The position numbers were made by a program, and so were the translations under genes. This document shows, piece after piece, positions 18,675 through 27,639 of a DNA stretch of 64,000 nucleotides. Location of the stretch: contig NZ_CP012996.1 in the NCBI RefSeq assembly GCF_001412655.1, positions 868,001-932,000 on the forward strand, given 5' to 3'. Source of the DNA: Pedobacter sp. PACM 27299. Its GTDB lineage: Bacteria > Bacteroidota > Bacteroidia > Sphingobacteriales > Sphingobacteriaceae. The notes below the pieces were generated by a model. It had not been told where the DNA came from. It ran no database searches and saw only the letters and a program-made list of their open reading frames with translations. Position 1 is the first letter of the stretch; each line of letters starts with the position of its first letter.

Positions 18675-19552
18675 TAGTTATAAAGGTCGTAAATTTTTAA
18701 ACGTAAATATTTGCTGACTGCAAACGCAGTGCTGATGGCGGTAATAAAGATACCAACGCCTACTAAGCTCAGCAATACAATACCAAATTCTGTATAATTT
18801 CTTAGAATAATGATTTCAGGAATTTCTCTTTGTGCATAATACAAAATACCCAACAGAATTAAAATCGCGATAAATGCAGCGATTAAACCATGTAATGCTG
18901 CCAATAGAATGAAAGGCTTGCGGATAAAGTTTCTGGTAGCGCCAACCAATTGCATACTTTTAATTAAAAAGCGCTGCGAATAAATGGCCAGACGGATGGT
19001 ATTGTTAATTAAAGCAATGGAAATCACCAATAGGATCGCTGCAAAAGCAAGGATAATCAAACCAATGGTATTGATGTTTTTATTGACCATATCAATTAAA
19101 GAGCTTTGATAAATCACCTCTTTAACCACCGGATTTTTTGCAATGCTTGCTTTTAAGGCGTCAATACTTTTATTATTGGCATAATCTGCTTTCAAATAAA
19201 CATCCACAGTGGAAAGTAAGGGGTTATATCCTAAAAAGTTTACGAAATCTTCGCCTAGATCGGTGGTCAGATTTTTTGCCGCCATCTCTTTATTCACATA
19301 TTGTGTGTTTTTGATCGCTGGATTCGCATTCAACTCCTTTTGGAAAGTTAAAACATCCGCTTCTTTTGCGCCTTCATCCACAATGATGTTCAATACGATA
19401 TTCTCTTTAACGTAGTTGGAAAGATTTTTTGCATGTACTAAAATCAAACCCAACATACCCAGCATCAATAGCACCAAAGCTATACTGAAAATCGTAGAAA
19501 TATAAATGGTTTTTGTCTTCTTAGAAGCATCGCTAACTTCAAATTCTTCCAT
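18674..19552 (-). CDS. ftsX: cell-division ABC transporter permease FtsX
   Basis: FtsX pairs with the ATPase FtsE to activate peptidoglycan hydrolases at the septum. The 292 residues show the standard topology: one N-terminal helix (about 18-40), a periplasmic domain (about 45-165) and three C-terminal helices, the first two flanking the SQRFLIKSMQLVGATRNFIRKPF cytoplasmic segment that contacts FtsE. No ftsE is adjacent, which is usual in Bacteroidota. It is first of the ftsX-DUF3098-uppP run. A possible -7 box TATTTTCG lies on the minus strand at 19580-19573. Confidence 0.95.
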   Translation of the reverse strand: MEEFEVSDASKKTKTIYISTIFSIALVLLMLGMLGLILVHAKNLSNYVKENIVLNIIVDEGAKEADVLTFQKELNANPAIKNTQYVNKEMAAKNLTTDLGEDFVNFLGYNPLLSTVDVYLKADYANNKSIDALKASIAKNPVVKEVIYQSSLIDMVNKNINTIGLIILAFAAILLVISIALINNTIRLAIYSQRFLIKSMQLVGATRNFIRKPFILLAALHGLIAAFIAILILLGILYYAQREIPEIIILRNYTEFGIVLLSLVGVGIFITAISTAFAVSKYLRLKIYDLYN

Positions 19553-19883
19553 GTATGTGTTTTTATGTTGTGCGAAAATAAAAAAATATAAGCAACTAAT
19601 TTAAAATTATAGCCTTTATCCCTATTTAATCTTTAAAACTACAACGTCTGATCGCTTAAAATAGTTTAGCAAGCCAGGTTATATCCTTCCTATTTTAAAG
19701 AAGAAACATTAGTCTACGCAATTCTTGTGTAACATTTTTGTACCAAAACGGAATGTTTAGCGTTATTTTCGTGTTGGCGATCAGATTGGAGCATATAATG
19801 AATACCATGCTGTGCTCCGGATTAAATGAGAAAGTCAATCCAACCTATTTAGTAAAATCAATTGAAAAACAACAAAACCACCT
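19553..19883. other. gene-free 331-bp stretch between divergent ftsX and a lipoprotein gene
   Basis: It holds the likely promoters of both genes: TATTTTCG on the minus strand near 19577 for ftsX, and a TATTTTCG-like -7 box on the plus strand near 19763 for the lipoprotein. Within the lipoprotein leader, GGAGCA (from 19794) and TGCTCC (near 19814) could pair as a hairpin. No other gene is seen. Confidence 0.45.
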
Positions 19884-20300
19884 ATGAAGAAACAACTTAC
19901 TTTCGCTACAATGCTGCTGCTTTTCATGGCAGGGATCGCCACGGGATGTAAAAAGGAAACTGGAGCAGACAGGTCACTAAAAAAGAAAATAGAAGGCAAG
20001 TGGCAGGTCTCCAAAGTAGAAACAACAATTGAAGGGACAGCAATGACGACCTATACCGGCATTCCAACCGATTTTTTCGAATTCCGCAATGACGATAATG
20101 ACCAGGTAGAAGTAAGTATCGGAGCACAGCGGACACTCGGCACCTATGCTACGCTGGCAAATGACGACCTGAACCTGTCTTTATCCGGAAAAATACTCAA
20201 AAGTGTAGTGAACACCATTACCGACAATAAGTTTGAATTCACGGCCACCGTTGAGGGCTCTAGTCCTAAAGAAGTCAGAAAATACTACTTGAGCAGATAA
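19884..20300 (+). CDS. small lipoprotein, lipocalin-like fold suspected
   Basis: A 138-residue protein with a lipoprotein signal peptide ending in the lipobox ATGC (Cys22). The mature part begins KKETGADRSLKKKIEGKWQVSKVET, the opening typical of Bacteroidota 'lipocalin-like' domain proteins (a G-x-W near the start, then alternating beta strands). It ends in a strand KEVRKYYLSR. The ligand is unknown. It forms a single-gene unit with its own terminator. Confidence 0.65.
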   Translation: MKKQLTFATMLLLFMAGIATGCKKETGADRSLKKKIEGKWQVSKVETTIEGTAMTTYTGIPTDFFEFRNDDNDQVEVSIGAQRTLGTYATLANDDLNLSLSGKILKSVVNTITDNKFEFTATVEGSSPKEVRKYYLSR

Positions 20301-20333
20301 AATTAAAGACAATAGCATCCCTATTCGCTAAAC

Positions 20334-20375
20334 GCTGCCCTATTGTTTTCAAAAACAATATGGGCAGCTTTTTTT
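20334..20375 (+). terminator. terminator of the lipoprotein gene
   Basis: A 16-bp stem (GCTGCCC plus TATTGTTTT pairing with AAAACAATA and GGGCAGC, one T bulged) is followed by a seven-T run. It lies 33 nt after the stop codon. Confidence 0.85.
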
Positions 20376-20420
20376 ATATTTGCCTGAAGCCCTCCAATTT
20401 GAAAACCTCAGGGCTGGTAT

Positions 20421-21692
20421 ATGACGGAAAACAACGGCAATTTTTTAGGCTCCTTACCGAGATTTCTTAACCAGAATACCATTTTTTGTTACCTGTTAAA
20501 ATGGACCATCATCTGTATTTTGGTGGGTGCTGCTGCAGGAACACTTTCCGCCTTGTTTCTTAGCCTTTTAAATTTAGCAACCGATTTCAGAAACAGTCAT
20601 CCTCAGATGATCTATCTGCTGCCATTAGCCGGTTTTTTTATCGGCTTCATTTATTATCATAAAGGAAAGGGTGTAGAAAGAGGAAACAACCTTGTTTTTG
20701 ATACGATCCACAATCCTAAAGATGTGATCCCATTTAAAATGACACCTTTAGTGTTATTTGGTACCATCATCACCCATTTGTTTGGTGGTTCTGCAGGACG
20801 GGAAGGAACGGCTTTACAAATGGCTGCCTCAACTGCTGACCAATTGCACCAACCTTTTCAGCTTAGCCATTCCGATCGGAAAATCCTGCTGATTGCCGGA
20901 TTAAGTGCCGGTTTTGCGGCTGTTTTTGGTACGCCATGGGCAGGTGCTGTGTTTGGAATTGAAGTATTACTAATGGGTAAAATCCCTCAGAAATCTATAT
21001 TCCCTGCAATTGCAGCCGCATTTATTGGCGCTTATGTAACCGGATTATGGGGCGTAGGACATACCCATTACCACATCAACTTTGTGCCTAAAATATCCAT
21101 GATGGGTGTGCTTTATAGCATTGTGGCCGGTCTTGCCTTCAGCATTGCTGCAGTTTCCTTTGTCAGGGTCACCGATTTACTCTCCTCCATTTTCAAAAAA
21201 ATAGAATATCCGGCAATTCGTCCCGTCATTGGCGGTTTTATTGTGCTTGGAATTGTGCTGCTGCTGGGTACCTATAAATATATTGGATTAGGAATTCCGG
21301 TCATTGTAGCTGCTTTTCAACAAGCTTCACAACCAGCCGATTTCGCCTGGAAAATCTTACTCACCGCCATCACACTAGCCGCCGGATTTAAAGGCGGAGA
21401 GGTAACCCCATTGTTTTTTATCGGTGCCACGCTTGGCAGCGCGCTAGCTGTTTTTCTACCCCTGCCAGTTGGCCTGCTTGCAGGAATGGGCTTTGTAGCC
21501 GTGTTTGCCGGAGCCGCTAAAACACCAATTGCCTGCTGTATCATGGCTTTCGAATTGTTTGGTGTTTCCTGCGGATGGTACGTCGCCATTGCCTGTGTGA
21601 TTGCTTTCCTCGCCTCCGGACACCATAGTATCTACAATGCGCCTGAAAATAAAAGCCCTAAACATTTACTTTTTGGCAGGCTGGGGATTTAA
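20421..21692 (+). CDS. ClC-family chloride channel / H+-coupled anion exchanger
   Basis: A 423-residue polytopic protein with the ClC selectivity-filter segments: GSAGREGTALQM (about residues 123-134), the GLSAGFAAVFGTPWAGAVFGIE region (154-175) and GFKGGEVTPLFFIGATLGSAL (about 314-335). The third motif shows the GxFxP-like position. No CBS domains are attached, so it is the short bacterial form. The exact anion and whether it works as a channel or exchanger cannot be read here. ATG at 20421, with little room after the preceding terminator. Confidence 0.9.
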   Translation: MTENNGNFLGSLPRFLNQNTIFCYLLKWTIICILVGAAAGTLSALFLSLLNLATDFRNSHPQMIYLLPLAGFFIGFIYYHKGKGVERGNNLVFDTIHNPKDVIPFKMTPLVLFGTIITHLFGGSAGREGTALQMAASTADQLHQPFQLSHSDRKILLIAGLSAGFAAVFGTPWAGAVFGIEVLLMGKIPQKSIFPAIAAAFIGAYVTGLWGVGHTHYHINFVPKISMMGVLYSIVAGLAFSIAAVSFVRVTDLLSSIFKKIEYPAIRPVIGGFIVLGIVLLLGTYKYIGLGIPVIVAAFQQASQPADFAWKILLTAITLAAGFKGGEVTPLFFIGATLGSALAVFLPLPVGLLAGMGFVAVFAGAAKTPIACCIMAFELFGVSCGWYVAIACVIAFLASGHHSIYNAPENKSPKHLLFGRLGI

Positions 21693-21820
21693 CAGCGGCA
21701 ATCCTGCTAGTAAATCCATCAAAATAAAGCCCCTAAACGACCTATTTTAGAAAGCGTTTCTAATCCAATCTTTATTTCCTTATTTTCGCGCTATATATAA
21801 GGATATAAGGCAAAGCTGTA

Positions 21821-24628
21821 ATGGATTATCAATTTAAAGAAATAGAACAAAAGTGGCAAGAGTTTTGGGCTAAAAATCAAACGTTTAAAGCAGAAGATCA
21901 GTCTGCGAAACCTAAGTTTTACGTACTGGATATGTTTCCTTACCCTTCGGGAGCAGGCTTACATGTGGGCCACCCGCTCGGTTATATTGCCTCCGATATA
22001 TTTACCAGATATAAAAGGTTAAAAGGATACAATGTATTGCATCCGATGGGATATGATTCTTTTGGTTTGCCAGCAGAACAATATGCGATTCAAACCGGTC
22101 AGCATCCGGCATTAACTACGGAAACCAATATCAATACTTACAGAAGACAATTAGACCAGATCGGTTTCTCTTTTGATTGGAGTAAAGAAGTACGTACCAG
22201 TGACCCTGAATATTATAAATGGACACAGTGGATCTTTATGCAGCTGTTCAATTCCTGGTATAACAAGGAAACTGACCGCGCGGAAGACATCACCAGCTTA
22301 ATAGAAAAATTTAATGCTTCAGGCAGCACTGATGTAAAAGCCGTTTGCGATGAAGATACCAAGTCTTTCCTGCCAAGCGACTGGGCCACAATGACCCCAG
22401 AAGAAAAACAGGAAGAACTGTTAAAATACCGTTTAACTTATCTTAGAGAAAGTACGGTAAACTGGTGCCCGGCATTGGGAACAGTATTGGCAAATGATGA
22501 GGTGATCGGTGGATACTCAGAACGTGGTGGCCATCCGGTTGAGCAAAAGAAAATGATGCAGTGGAGCATGCGCATTTCAGCGTATGCAGAGCGATTGCTG
22601 CAAGGATTAAACACGATCGACTGGCCAGAGCCGGTAAAAGAAATGCAGCGCAACTGGATTGGAAAAAGTGTGGGCGCAAGCGTTCGCTTTAAAATCGAAG
22701 GTGCAGCAGACCTAAGCGGATTAACCCAGGATTATATTGAAGTATTCACCACTCGTGTAGACACAATTTTTGGTGTTTCTTACCTGGTGCTCGCACCAGA
22801 GCATGAGTTGGTGACTGTTTTGACTAAGCCAGAGCAACTGGATGGTGTAAATAACTATATCGCTCAAACGAAGAAAAAGTCTGAGTTAGACCGTATGTCT
22901 GATGTAAAAACCGTTTCCGGTGCATTTACAGGTTCGTATGTGATCAATCCGGTAAGCGGCGAACGCGTACAATTGTGGATCGCAGATTACGTATTGGCAG
23001 GATATGGAACAGGTGCCGTGATGGGCGTGCCTAGCGGTGATCAGCGCGATTGGTTATTTGCAACTCATTTCAATTTACCAATTGTACAAATCTTGGATGG
23101 TCAGAAAGACATCGAAGTACAAGCAGATTCGACTAAAGAAGGTAAATACATCAACTCTGGTTTCATCAATGGGATGACTTATGCTGAAGCTACAGAAACC
23201 TTGAACAACTGGTTAGAAGCGGAAGGCGTAGGAAAAGCGAAAATTAATTACCGCATGCGTGATGCGATCTTTGGTCGCCAGCGCTATTGGGGAGAGCCAA
23301 TTCCAGTATATTTTAAAAACGGATTGCCTTACCTGATCAAGGAAGAAGAATTACCTTTATTACTTCCTGAAATCGATAAATATTTACCTACAGAAAGTGG
23401 CGAACCGCCATTGGGAAGAGCTGAAAACTGGAGTTATGATGATCAGTATGAATATGAATTGAGCACCATGCCAGGTTGGGCAGGTTCGAGCTGGTATTGG
23501 TACCGATATATGGACGCCAATAATCATTCGGCTTTTGCTTCGGAAGAAGCCATTGAATATTGGAAAGATGTAGATTTATACATTGGTGGTGCAGAACATG
23601 CTACCGGGCACTTATTGTACAGTCGCTTTTGGAATAAGTTCCTGAAAGATCTTGGACACGTAAAAGCGGAAGAGCCTTTCAAGAAACTGATCAACCAGGG
23701 TATGATTCAGGGAAGATCTAATTTCGTATACCGTGTGGTAGATGAAGAAGGAAAAGGAACGAATACTTTAGTTTCCTATGGACTAAGAAAAGACTATAAA
23801 ACTACGCCGCTGCACGTTGATGTAAACATCGTAGAGAATGAAATCTTAAATATTCCTGCTTTTAAACTGTTCAGACCTGAATTTGCTGATGCAGAATTTA
23901 TCCTGGAAAATGGAAAATATATCTGTGGTGTAGAGGTAGAGAAAATGTCTAAATCTAAATTCAATGTTGTAAATCCTGATGTATTGATCGCCAGTTATGG
24001 TGCCGATACTTTGAGAATGTACGAAATGTTTTTAGGACCATTGGAACAGAGCAAACCATGGAATACCAATGGAATTGAAGGCGTATTTAAATTCCTTCGT
24101 AAATTCTGGAGGTTATTCCATAATGATGCATGGGTATTCCATGTGAGTGATTCAGTTCCTGCAAAAGCAGAATTGAAAGCATTGCATAAAATCATTAAAA
24201 AGGTGCAGGATGATGTGGAACGTTTCTCGTTCAATACTTCTGTTTCCAGCTTTATGATTGCTGTGAATGAGCTGACTGAGCTAAAATGTAAAAACCGTCA
24301 GGTATTAGAAGACCTGGTTGTGGTACTTTCTCCTTATGCACCACATATCTGTGAAGAACTTTGGGCAAATCTAGGCCATGATGCAGGAAGTTTATCTTAT
24401 GCAAAATATCCGGAATTCAATCCTGCATATATGGTAGAAGATGAGTTCTCGTACCCGGTATCCGTAAATGGGAAAACCAGGTTGAACCTTAATCTAAGTC
24501 TGACTTTAGAAGCTAAAGAGATCGAAGAGATTGTATTGGCAGATGAGCAGGTGCAAAAATATCTGGAAGGTAAAACCCCTAAAAAGGTGATTATCGTGAA
24601 AGGACGTATTGTGAACCTTGTGATCTAA
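21821..24628 (+). CDS. leuS: leucyl-tRNA synthetase LeuS
   Basis: A class I aminoacyl-tRNA synthetase that charges tRNA-Leu. The 935 residues carry the HIGH-type motif HVGH (48-51, within PYPSGAGLHVGHPLGY) and KMSKS at 708-712. The CP1 editing domain lies in between (about 290-480, including the TTRVDTIFGVSYLVLAPEH and GTGAVMGVPSGDQRD segments). The anticodon-binding and C-terminal domains follow. An insertion around residues 640-700 before KMSKS is typical of bacterial LeuS. A TATTTTCG -7-like element lies 33 bp upstream of the ATG. A terminator follows at 24651-24683. Confidence 0.98.
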   Translation: MDYQFKEIEQKWQEFWAKNQTFKAEDQSAKPKFYVLDMFPYPSGAGLHVGHPLGYIASDIFTRYKRLKGYNVLHPMGYDSFGLPAEQYAIQTGQHPALTTETNINTYRRQLDQIGFSFDWSKEVRTSDPEYYKWTQWIFMQLFNSWYNKETDRAEDITSLIEKFNASGSTDVKAVCDEDTKSFLPSDWATMTPEEKQEELLKYRLTYLRESTVNWCPALGTVLANDEVIGGYSERGGHPVEQKKMMQWSMRISAYAERLLQGLNTIDWPEPVKEMQRNWIGKSVGASVRFKIEGAADLSGLTQDYIEVFTTRVDTIFGVSYLVLAPEHELVTVLTKPEQLDGVNNYIAQTKKKSELDRMSDVKTVSGAFTGSYVINPVSGERVQLWIADYVLAGYGTGAVMGVPSGDQRDWLFATHFNLPIVQILDGQKDIEVQADSTKEGKYINSGFINGMTYAEATETLNNWLEAEGVGKAKINYRMRDAIFGRQRYWGEPIPVYFKNGLPYLIKEEELPLLLPEIDKYLPTESGEPPLGRAENWSYDDQYEYELSTMPGWAGSSWYWYRYMDANNHSAFASEEAIEYWKDVDLYIGGAEHATGHLLYSRFWNKFLKDLGHVKAEEPFKKLINQGMIQGRSNFVYRVVDEEGKGTNTLVSYGLRKDYKTTPLHVDVNIVENEILNIPAFKLFRPEFADAEFILENGKYICGVEVEKMSKSKFNVVNPDVLIASYGADTLRMYEMFLGPLEQSKPWNTNGIEGVFKFLRKFWRLFHNDAWVFHVSDSVPAKAELKALHKIIKKVQDDVERFSFNTSVSSFMIAVNELTELKCKNRQVLEDLVVVLSPYAPHICEELWANLGHDAGSLSYAKYPEFNPAYMVEDEFSYPVSVNGKTRLNLNLSLTLEAKEIEEIVLADEQVQKYLEGKTPKKVIIVKGRIVNLVI

Positions 24629-24650
24629 TCAAATGTTCCTATTTTGAATA

Positions 24651-24683
24651 AAAACGCGCTGGGCATTATGTTCAGCGCGTTTT
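24651..24683 (+). terminator. leuS terminator
   Basis: AAAACGCGCTG and CAGCGCGTTTT form an 11-bp perfect stem with an 11-nt loop, 22 nt after the leuS stop codon; a C interrupts the following T-run. Confidence 0.75.
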
Positions 24684-24724
24684 CTGTTTTAGTAGTGTTC
24701 GTGTCTTCTGGGGTTTTTATGAAG

Positions 24725-24806
24725 CTCTGGCAAAGCCGAGAGTCGGTCTTACTAGAGCATTGGGCCCTACAAGGCCCTACCAGCCCCCTGCTGGAACGCT
24801 CTTAGT
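24725..24806. other. GC-rich multi-hairpin intergenic element
   Basis: Four short stems are packed together. CTCTGGC pairs with GCCGAGAG (24725-24742, one bulge). An outer stem ACTAGAGC/GCTC-TTAGT (24751-24758 with 24798-24806) encloses two hairpins: GGGCC/GGCCC (24762-24777) and CCAGC/GCTGG (24780-24794). The inner part would fold as a three-way junction. It lies between the leuS terminator and the next gene and is GC-richer than its surroundings. It could be a structured RNA or a remnant of a small mobile repeat; no known family was recognised. Confidence 0.5.
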
Positions 24807-25059
24807 ACTCTGGAAGTGTAGAAGCCAAATAAAGGACATTTAGATTTCCTCCCGCTTTTTCATTCGGCTTTTTCTTTGGAATTTTTTTTTGGATTTGTTT
24901 TCACCGGTCAAAAAATGCAATTCACCGTAAAATAATTGCCAGAAATCTAAAATCTATAGTCCTGAATTGTAACAATAGATACCTTCGTTAGACTAAATAA
25001 CAAACCGGAAAGCGAGTTGGTAATTGATTTGTCCGCAAGCTTCAAAATTAACATTTAAA

Positions 25060-27513
25060 ATGAAAAAACTGATACTCTTATTTTTTGGTCTGGTACTTAC
25101 AATTGGGGCAAAAGCTCAGTTTCCAATGGGCGGGGGAACTGCAAAAAAAATGGTTACGGGAAGGATCACCGCCTTAATCCTGGACTCTCTAACTAAAAAA
25201 CCAATCGACTATGCGACTATTTCTTTAATTAAAAACAAAGACAATAAGTCTGTTAACGGAGCAGTAACCGATGAGCGCGGGAAACTGAGCTTGTCTAATA
25301 TCAGTCCGGAGGAATATAAACTGTCTATCGGGTTTATGGGCTATAAAACAAAAATTATAGCCGTTAAAACCACCCCGGAAAAACCGGATTTAAATGTGGG
25401 AACGATTTATCTGAGTCCAACAGCAAGCAATCTGAAAGAAGTAGCCATCACCGGTCAGCAGTCATTAATTGAAAACAAAGTAGATAAAATTGTTTACAAT
25501 GCAGAGCAAGATATCACCAATGCTGGTGGAGATGCAACTGATGTGATGCGTAAAGTTCCGATGTTATCAGTAGACGTTAACGGAAATCTTCAAATGAGAG
25601 GAAGTGCGGTACGCGTGCTGATCAATGGAAAACCATCAGGAACGATGGCTAACAGCGTAGCTGATGCCTTAAAAATGATTCCTGCGGAGCAGATTAAAAG
25701 TGTAGAAGTGATCACCAGTCCATCGGCAAAATATGATGCAGAAGGCTCTGGTGGAATTGTCAATATCATCACGAAAAAGAAATCTGCAGAAGGAACCAGT
25801 GGAAGTGTGAATGCTTCTGTAGGGACCCGTTCCAACAATGGGGCCTTCAATCTGAACGCAAAAACCGGACGTTTATCGCTAAATACAAGTCTTGGTGTAA
25901 ACCATGCTTACCCTCAAAACTCACAGGTACGGTCCTTAAATAGTTCCACAAGACCTGACGGGAGCTTGAGTACAGTGTCTCAGGATGGCTTTTCAAAATG
26001 GTCACGTGTAGGCTACAATGGAAGTGCAGGCCTGGATTACGACTTCAATAACTACCATAACATTAGCAGTACTGTTAAAATAAACAGATTTTCTAATGGT
26101 GGCCCAGGAAGTTCCGCAATTTTAACCAATGGTTATCCATCTACAAATATTAGAGATATGGATATGGGATTCAATAATTTGGATTGGAATATCGATTACA
26201 GGAAAACCAGTAAAAAAGAAGGAGAAGAATTCAGTGTTTCTGCTCAGTTAACCACCGGAAGAAATACCAGCGACTATAGCAATAGAACTGTTTTCGATCA
26301 ATTATTTTACCCAGCGAATGGTGATCCAGCTTACATCCCTGCTGATATTGTGGATGCAGGATCAAATACGGGAAAAAATAATGAGTATACTTTGCAATCG
26401 GATTACGTGTATCCATTCAGCAAAACAACGATTCTTGAAACTGGTGTGAAAGGGATCTTTAGAAATATCCTGAGTACCTATGGGGAGTCGCTTCAGGATT
26501 TCGATTACGATCAGAATGTAGCTTCGGCTTATGCCGTACTGGGTTTCAAGCTGACTAAGAAAATCACTGCTAAAGCAGGGGTAAGAGGGGAATATACCAA
26601 TATTAATGCAATTTCTGGTCATAAAGACAAGTTCGGTAATGACTATACCAACCTTTTTCCAAGTTTGATTTTATCACAAGCTTTAAAAGGTGGAAGTACC
26701 ATCAAATTGAGTTATAACAAAAGAATTCAACGTCCGAGTTTATTTTATTTGAATCCATTTGAAAATAAAAGTGACCCATACAATACCTTACGTGGTAATC
26801 CAGAATTAGATCCTGAATTGACACATAACATGGAATTGGGCTATTCTACCTTTATCAAAGGATCGGTGATTAACGCTTCTGTTTTTTACCGTACTACTGA
26901 GAATGTGATTGAAAGTGCCATTTTGCCAATCGATGGGACGGCAGCAACAGGCCAAAGGTTTTTGACTACCTACCTAAATATTGGCAGAAGCCAGTCTTAT
27001 GGAATGAACGTGTTTGCAAGTTATAACCCTAAGCCAAAATGGACTCTAATGACCAACCTTGGCTTGAATACTTATGAAGTAAATAATTCTTCCAGCAATA
27101 TAAATACGGGTAATTTTGTAAATTATACGGTCTTTGGACGTTCTGCTTATGCTTTGCCGGGTGGTTGGAATACAGAAATCTGGGGTGTCATCAATTCTCC
27201 AAAAAGAACTTTCCAGGGTAAAACAGATGCGATGTATTTCTATGGTGGCGCAGTGAAAAAAGAGATCATGAAGAAACAAGCCAGCATCGGACTGAATGTC
27301 TTGAACCCCTTCAGCCGTGATTTAGTGATCAATACGGTGAATAAGGGAGCGAACTACGAACAATCTACCAATATCCATTATCCATTGCGTTCTTTCGGTG
27401 TCAATTTCAGCTATAAGTTTGGTAAGTTGAAATTTACACAGCCTAAAAAAGGAGTGAAAAATGATGATGTGAAAAAAGAAGAGCAAGGAGGAATGGGCGG
27501 GGTTCAAAACTAA
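25060..27513 (+). CDS. TonB-dependent-receptor-like outer-membrane beta-barrel protein
   Basis: About 817 residues from the ATG at 25060; an in-frame TTG at 25024 is rejected because the signal peptide MKKLILLFFGLVLTIGAKAQF begins at the ATG. After the signal comes a carboxypeptidase-regulatory-like domain (about 35-125, VTGRITALILDSLTKKPI...). A plug domain (about 130-235) follows with VMRKVPMLSVDVNGNLQMRG and the end motif SGGIVNIITKK. The long C-terminal barrel belongs to the Bacteroidota outer-membrane beta-barrel type. There is no SusC-style plug signature and no SusD partner. The substrate is unknown. The C-terminus ends in a charged tail (KKEEQGGMGGVQN), unusual for a barrel that normally ends in an aromatic residue. 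Confidence 0.85.
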   Translation: MKKLILLFFGLVLTIGAKAQFPMGGGTAKKMVTGRITALILDSLTKKPIDYATISLIKNKDNKSVNGAVTDERGKLSLSNISPEEYKLSIGFMGYKTKIIAVKTTPEKPDLNVGTIYLSPTASNLKEVAITGQQSLIENKVDKIVYNAEQDITNAGGDATDVMRKVPMLSVDVNGNLQMRGSAVRVLINGKPSGTMANSVADALKMIPAEQIKSVEVITSPSAKYDAEGSGGIVNIITKKKSAEGTSGSVNASVGTRSNNGAFNLNAKTGRLSLNTSLGVNHAYPQNSQVRSLNSSTRPDGSLSTVSQDGFSKWSRVGYNGSAGLDYDFNNYHNISSTVKINRFSNGGPGSSAILTNGYPSTNIRDMDMGFNNLDWNIDYRKTSKKEGEEFSVSAQLTTGRNTSDYSNRTVFDQLFYPANGDPAYIPADIVDAGSNTGKNNEYTLQSDYVYPFSKTTILETGVKGIFRNILSTYGESLQDFDYDQNVASAYAVLGFKLTKKITAKAGVRGEYTNINAISGHKDKFGNDYTNLFPSLILSQALKGGSTIKLSYNKRIQRPSLFYLNPFENKSDPYNTLRGNPELDPELTHNMELGYSTFIKGSVINASVFYRTTENVIESAILPIDGTAATGQRFLTTYLNIGRSQSYGMNVFASYNPKPKWTLMTNLGLNTYEVNNSSSNINTGNFVNYTVFGRSAYALPGGWNTEIWGVINSPKRTFQGKTDAMYFYGGAVKKEIMKKQASIGLNVLNPFSRDLVINTVNKGANYEQSTNIHYPLRSFGVNFSYKFGKLKFTQPKKGVKNDDVKKEEQGGMGGVQN

Positions 27514-27570
27514 GCCTGTTCGATTCCTGAATTCTTTTAGAAGATTTTGCTGTTAAGACAGCATACCTTA

Positions 27571-27639
27571 GGGTTAAAAAACAATAAAAAAGACCTTTCC
27601 CTGAAAAGCGGAAAGGTCTTTTTTATTGTTTTTTAACCC
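27571..27639. terminator. bidirectional terminator, 30-bp perfect stem overlapping a coding end
   Basis: A 30-nt arm (27571-27600) is repeated exactly as its inverse at 27610-27639 around a 9-nt loop. Each strand has a run of six Ts in the stem. It separates the convergent receptor (+) and solute-binding protein (-). The right arm contains the last five codons and stop of the solute-binding protein gene. Confidence 0.85.

Larger units (their letters stand above)
24629..25059. other. gene-free stretch of about 430 bp after leuS
   Basis: Contains the leuS terminator, the multi-hairpin element and, nearer the receptor gene, a TACCTTCG sequence at 24980-24987 that may serve as its -7 box. Apart from an in-frame TTG that would extend the receptor N-terminus, no coding frame is credible. 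Confidence 0.5.

Noticed and set aside
24700..24830. rRNA or tRNA fragment, or known riboswitch
   Set aside because: Although GC-rich and structured, the segment shows no recognisable rRNA, tRNA or riboswitch core, and it lies after a terminator rather than in an obvious leader.
25024..25059. Longer start for the outer-membrane receptor (TTG at 25024)
   Set aside because: The ATG at 25060 directly begins a classical signal peptide; the extension has no such feature.
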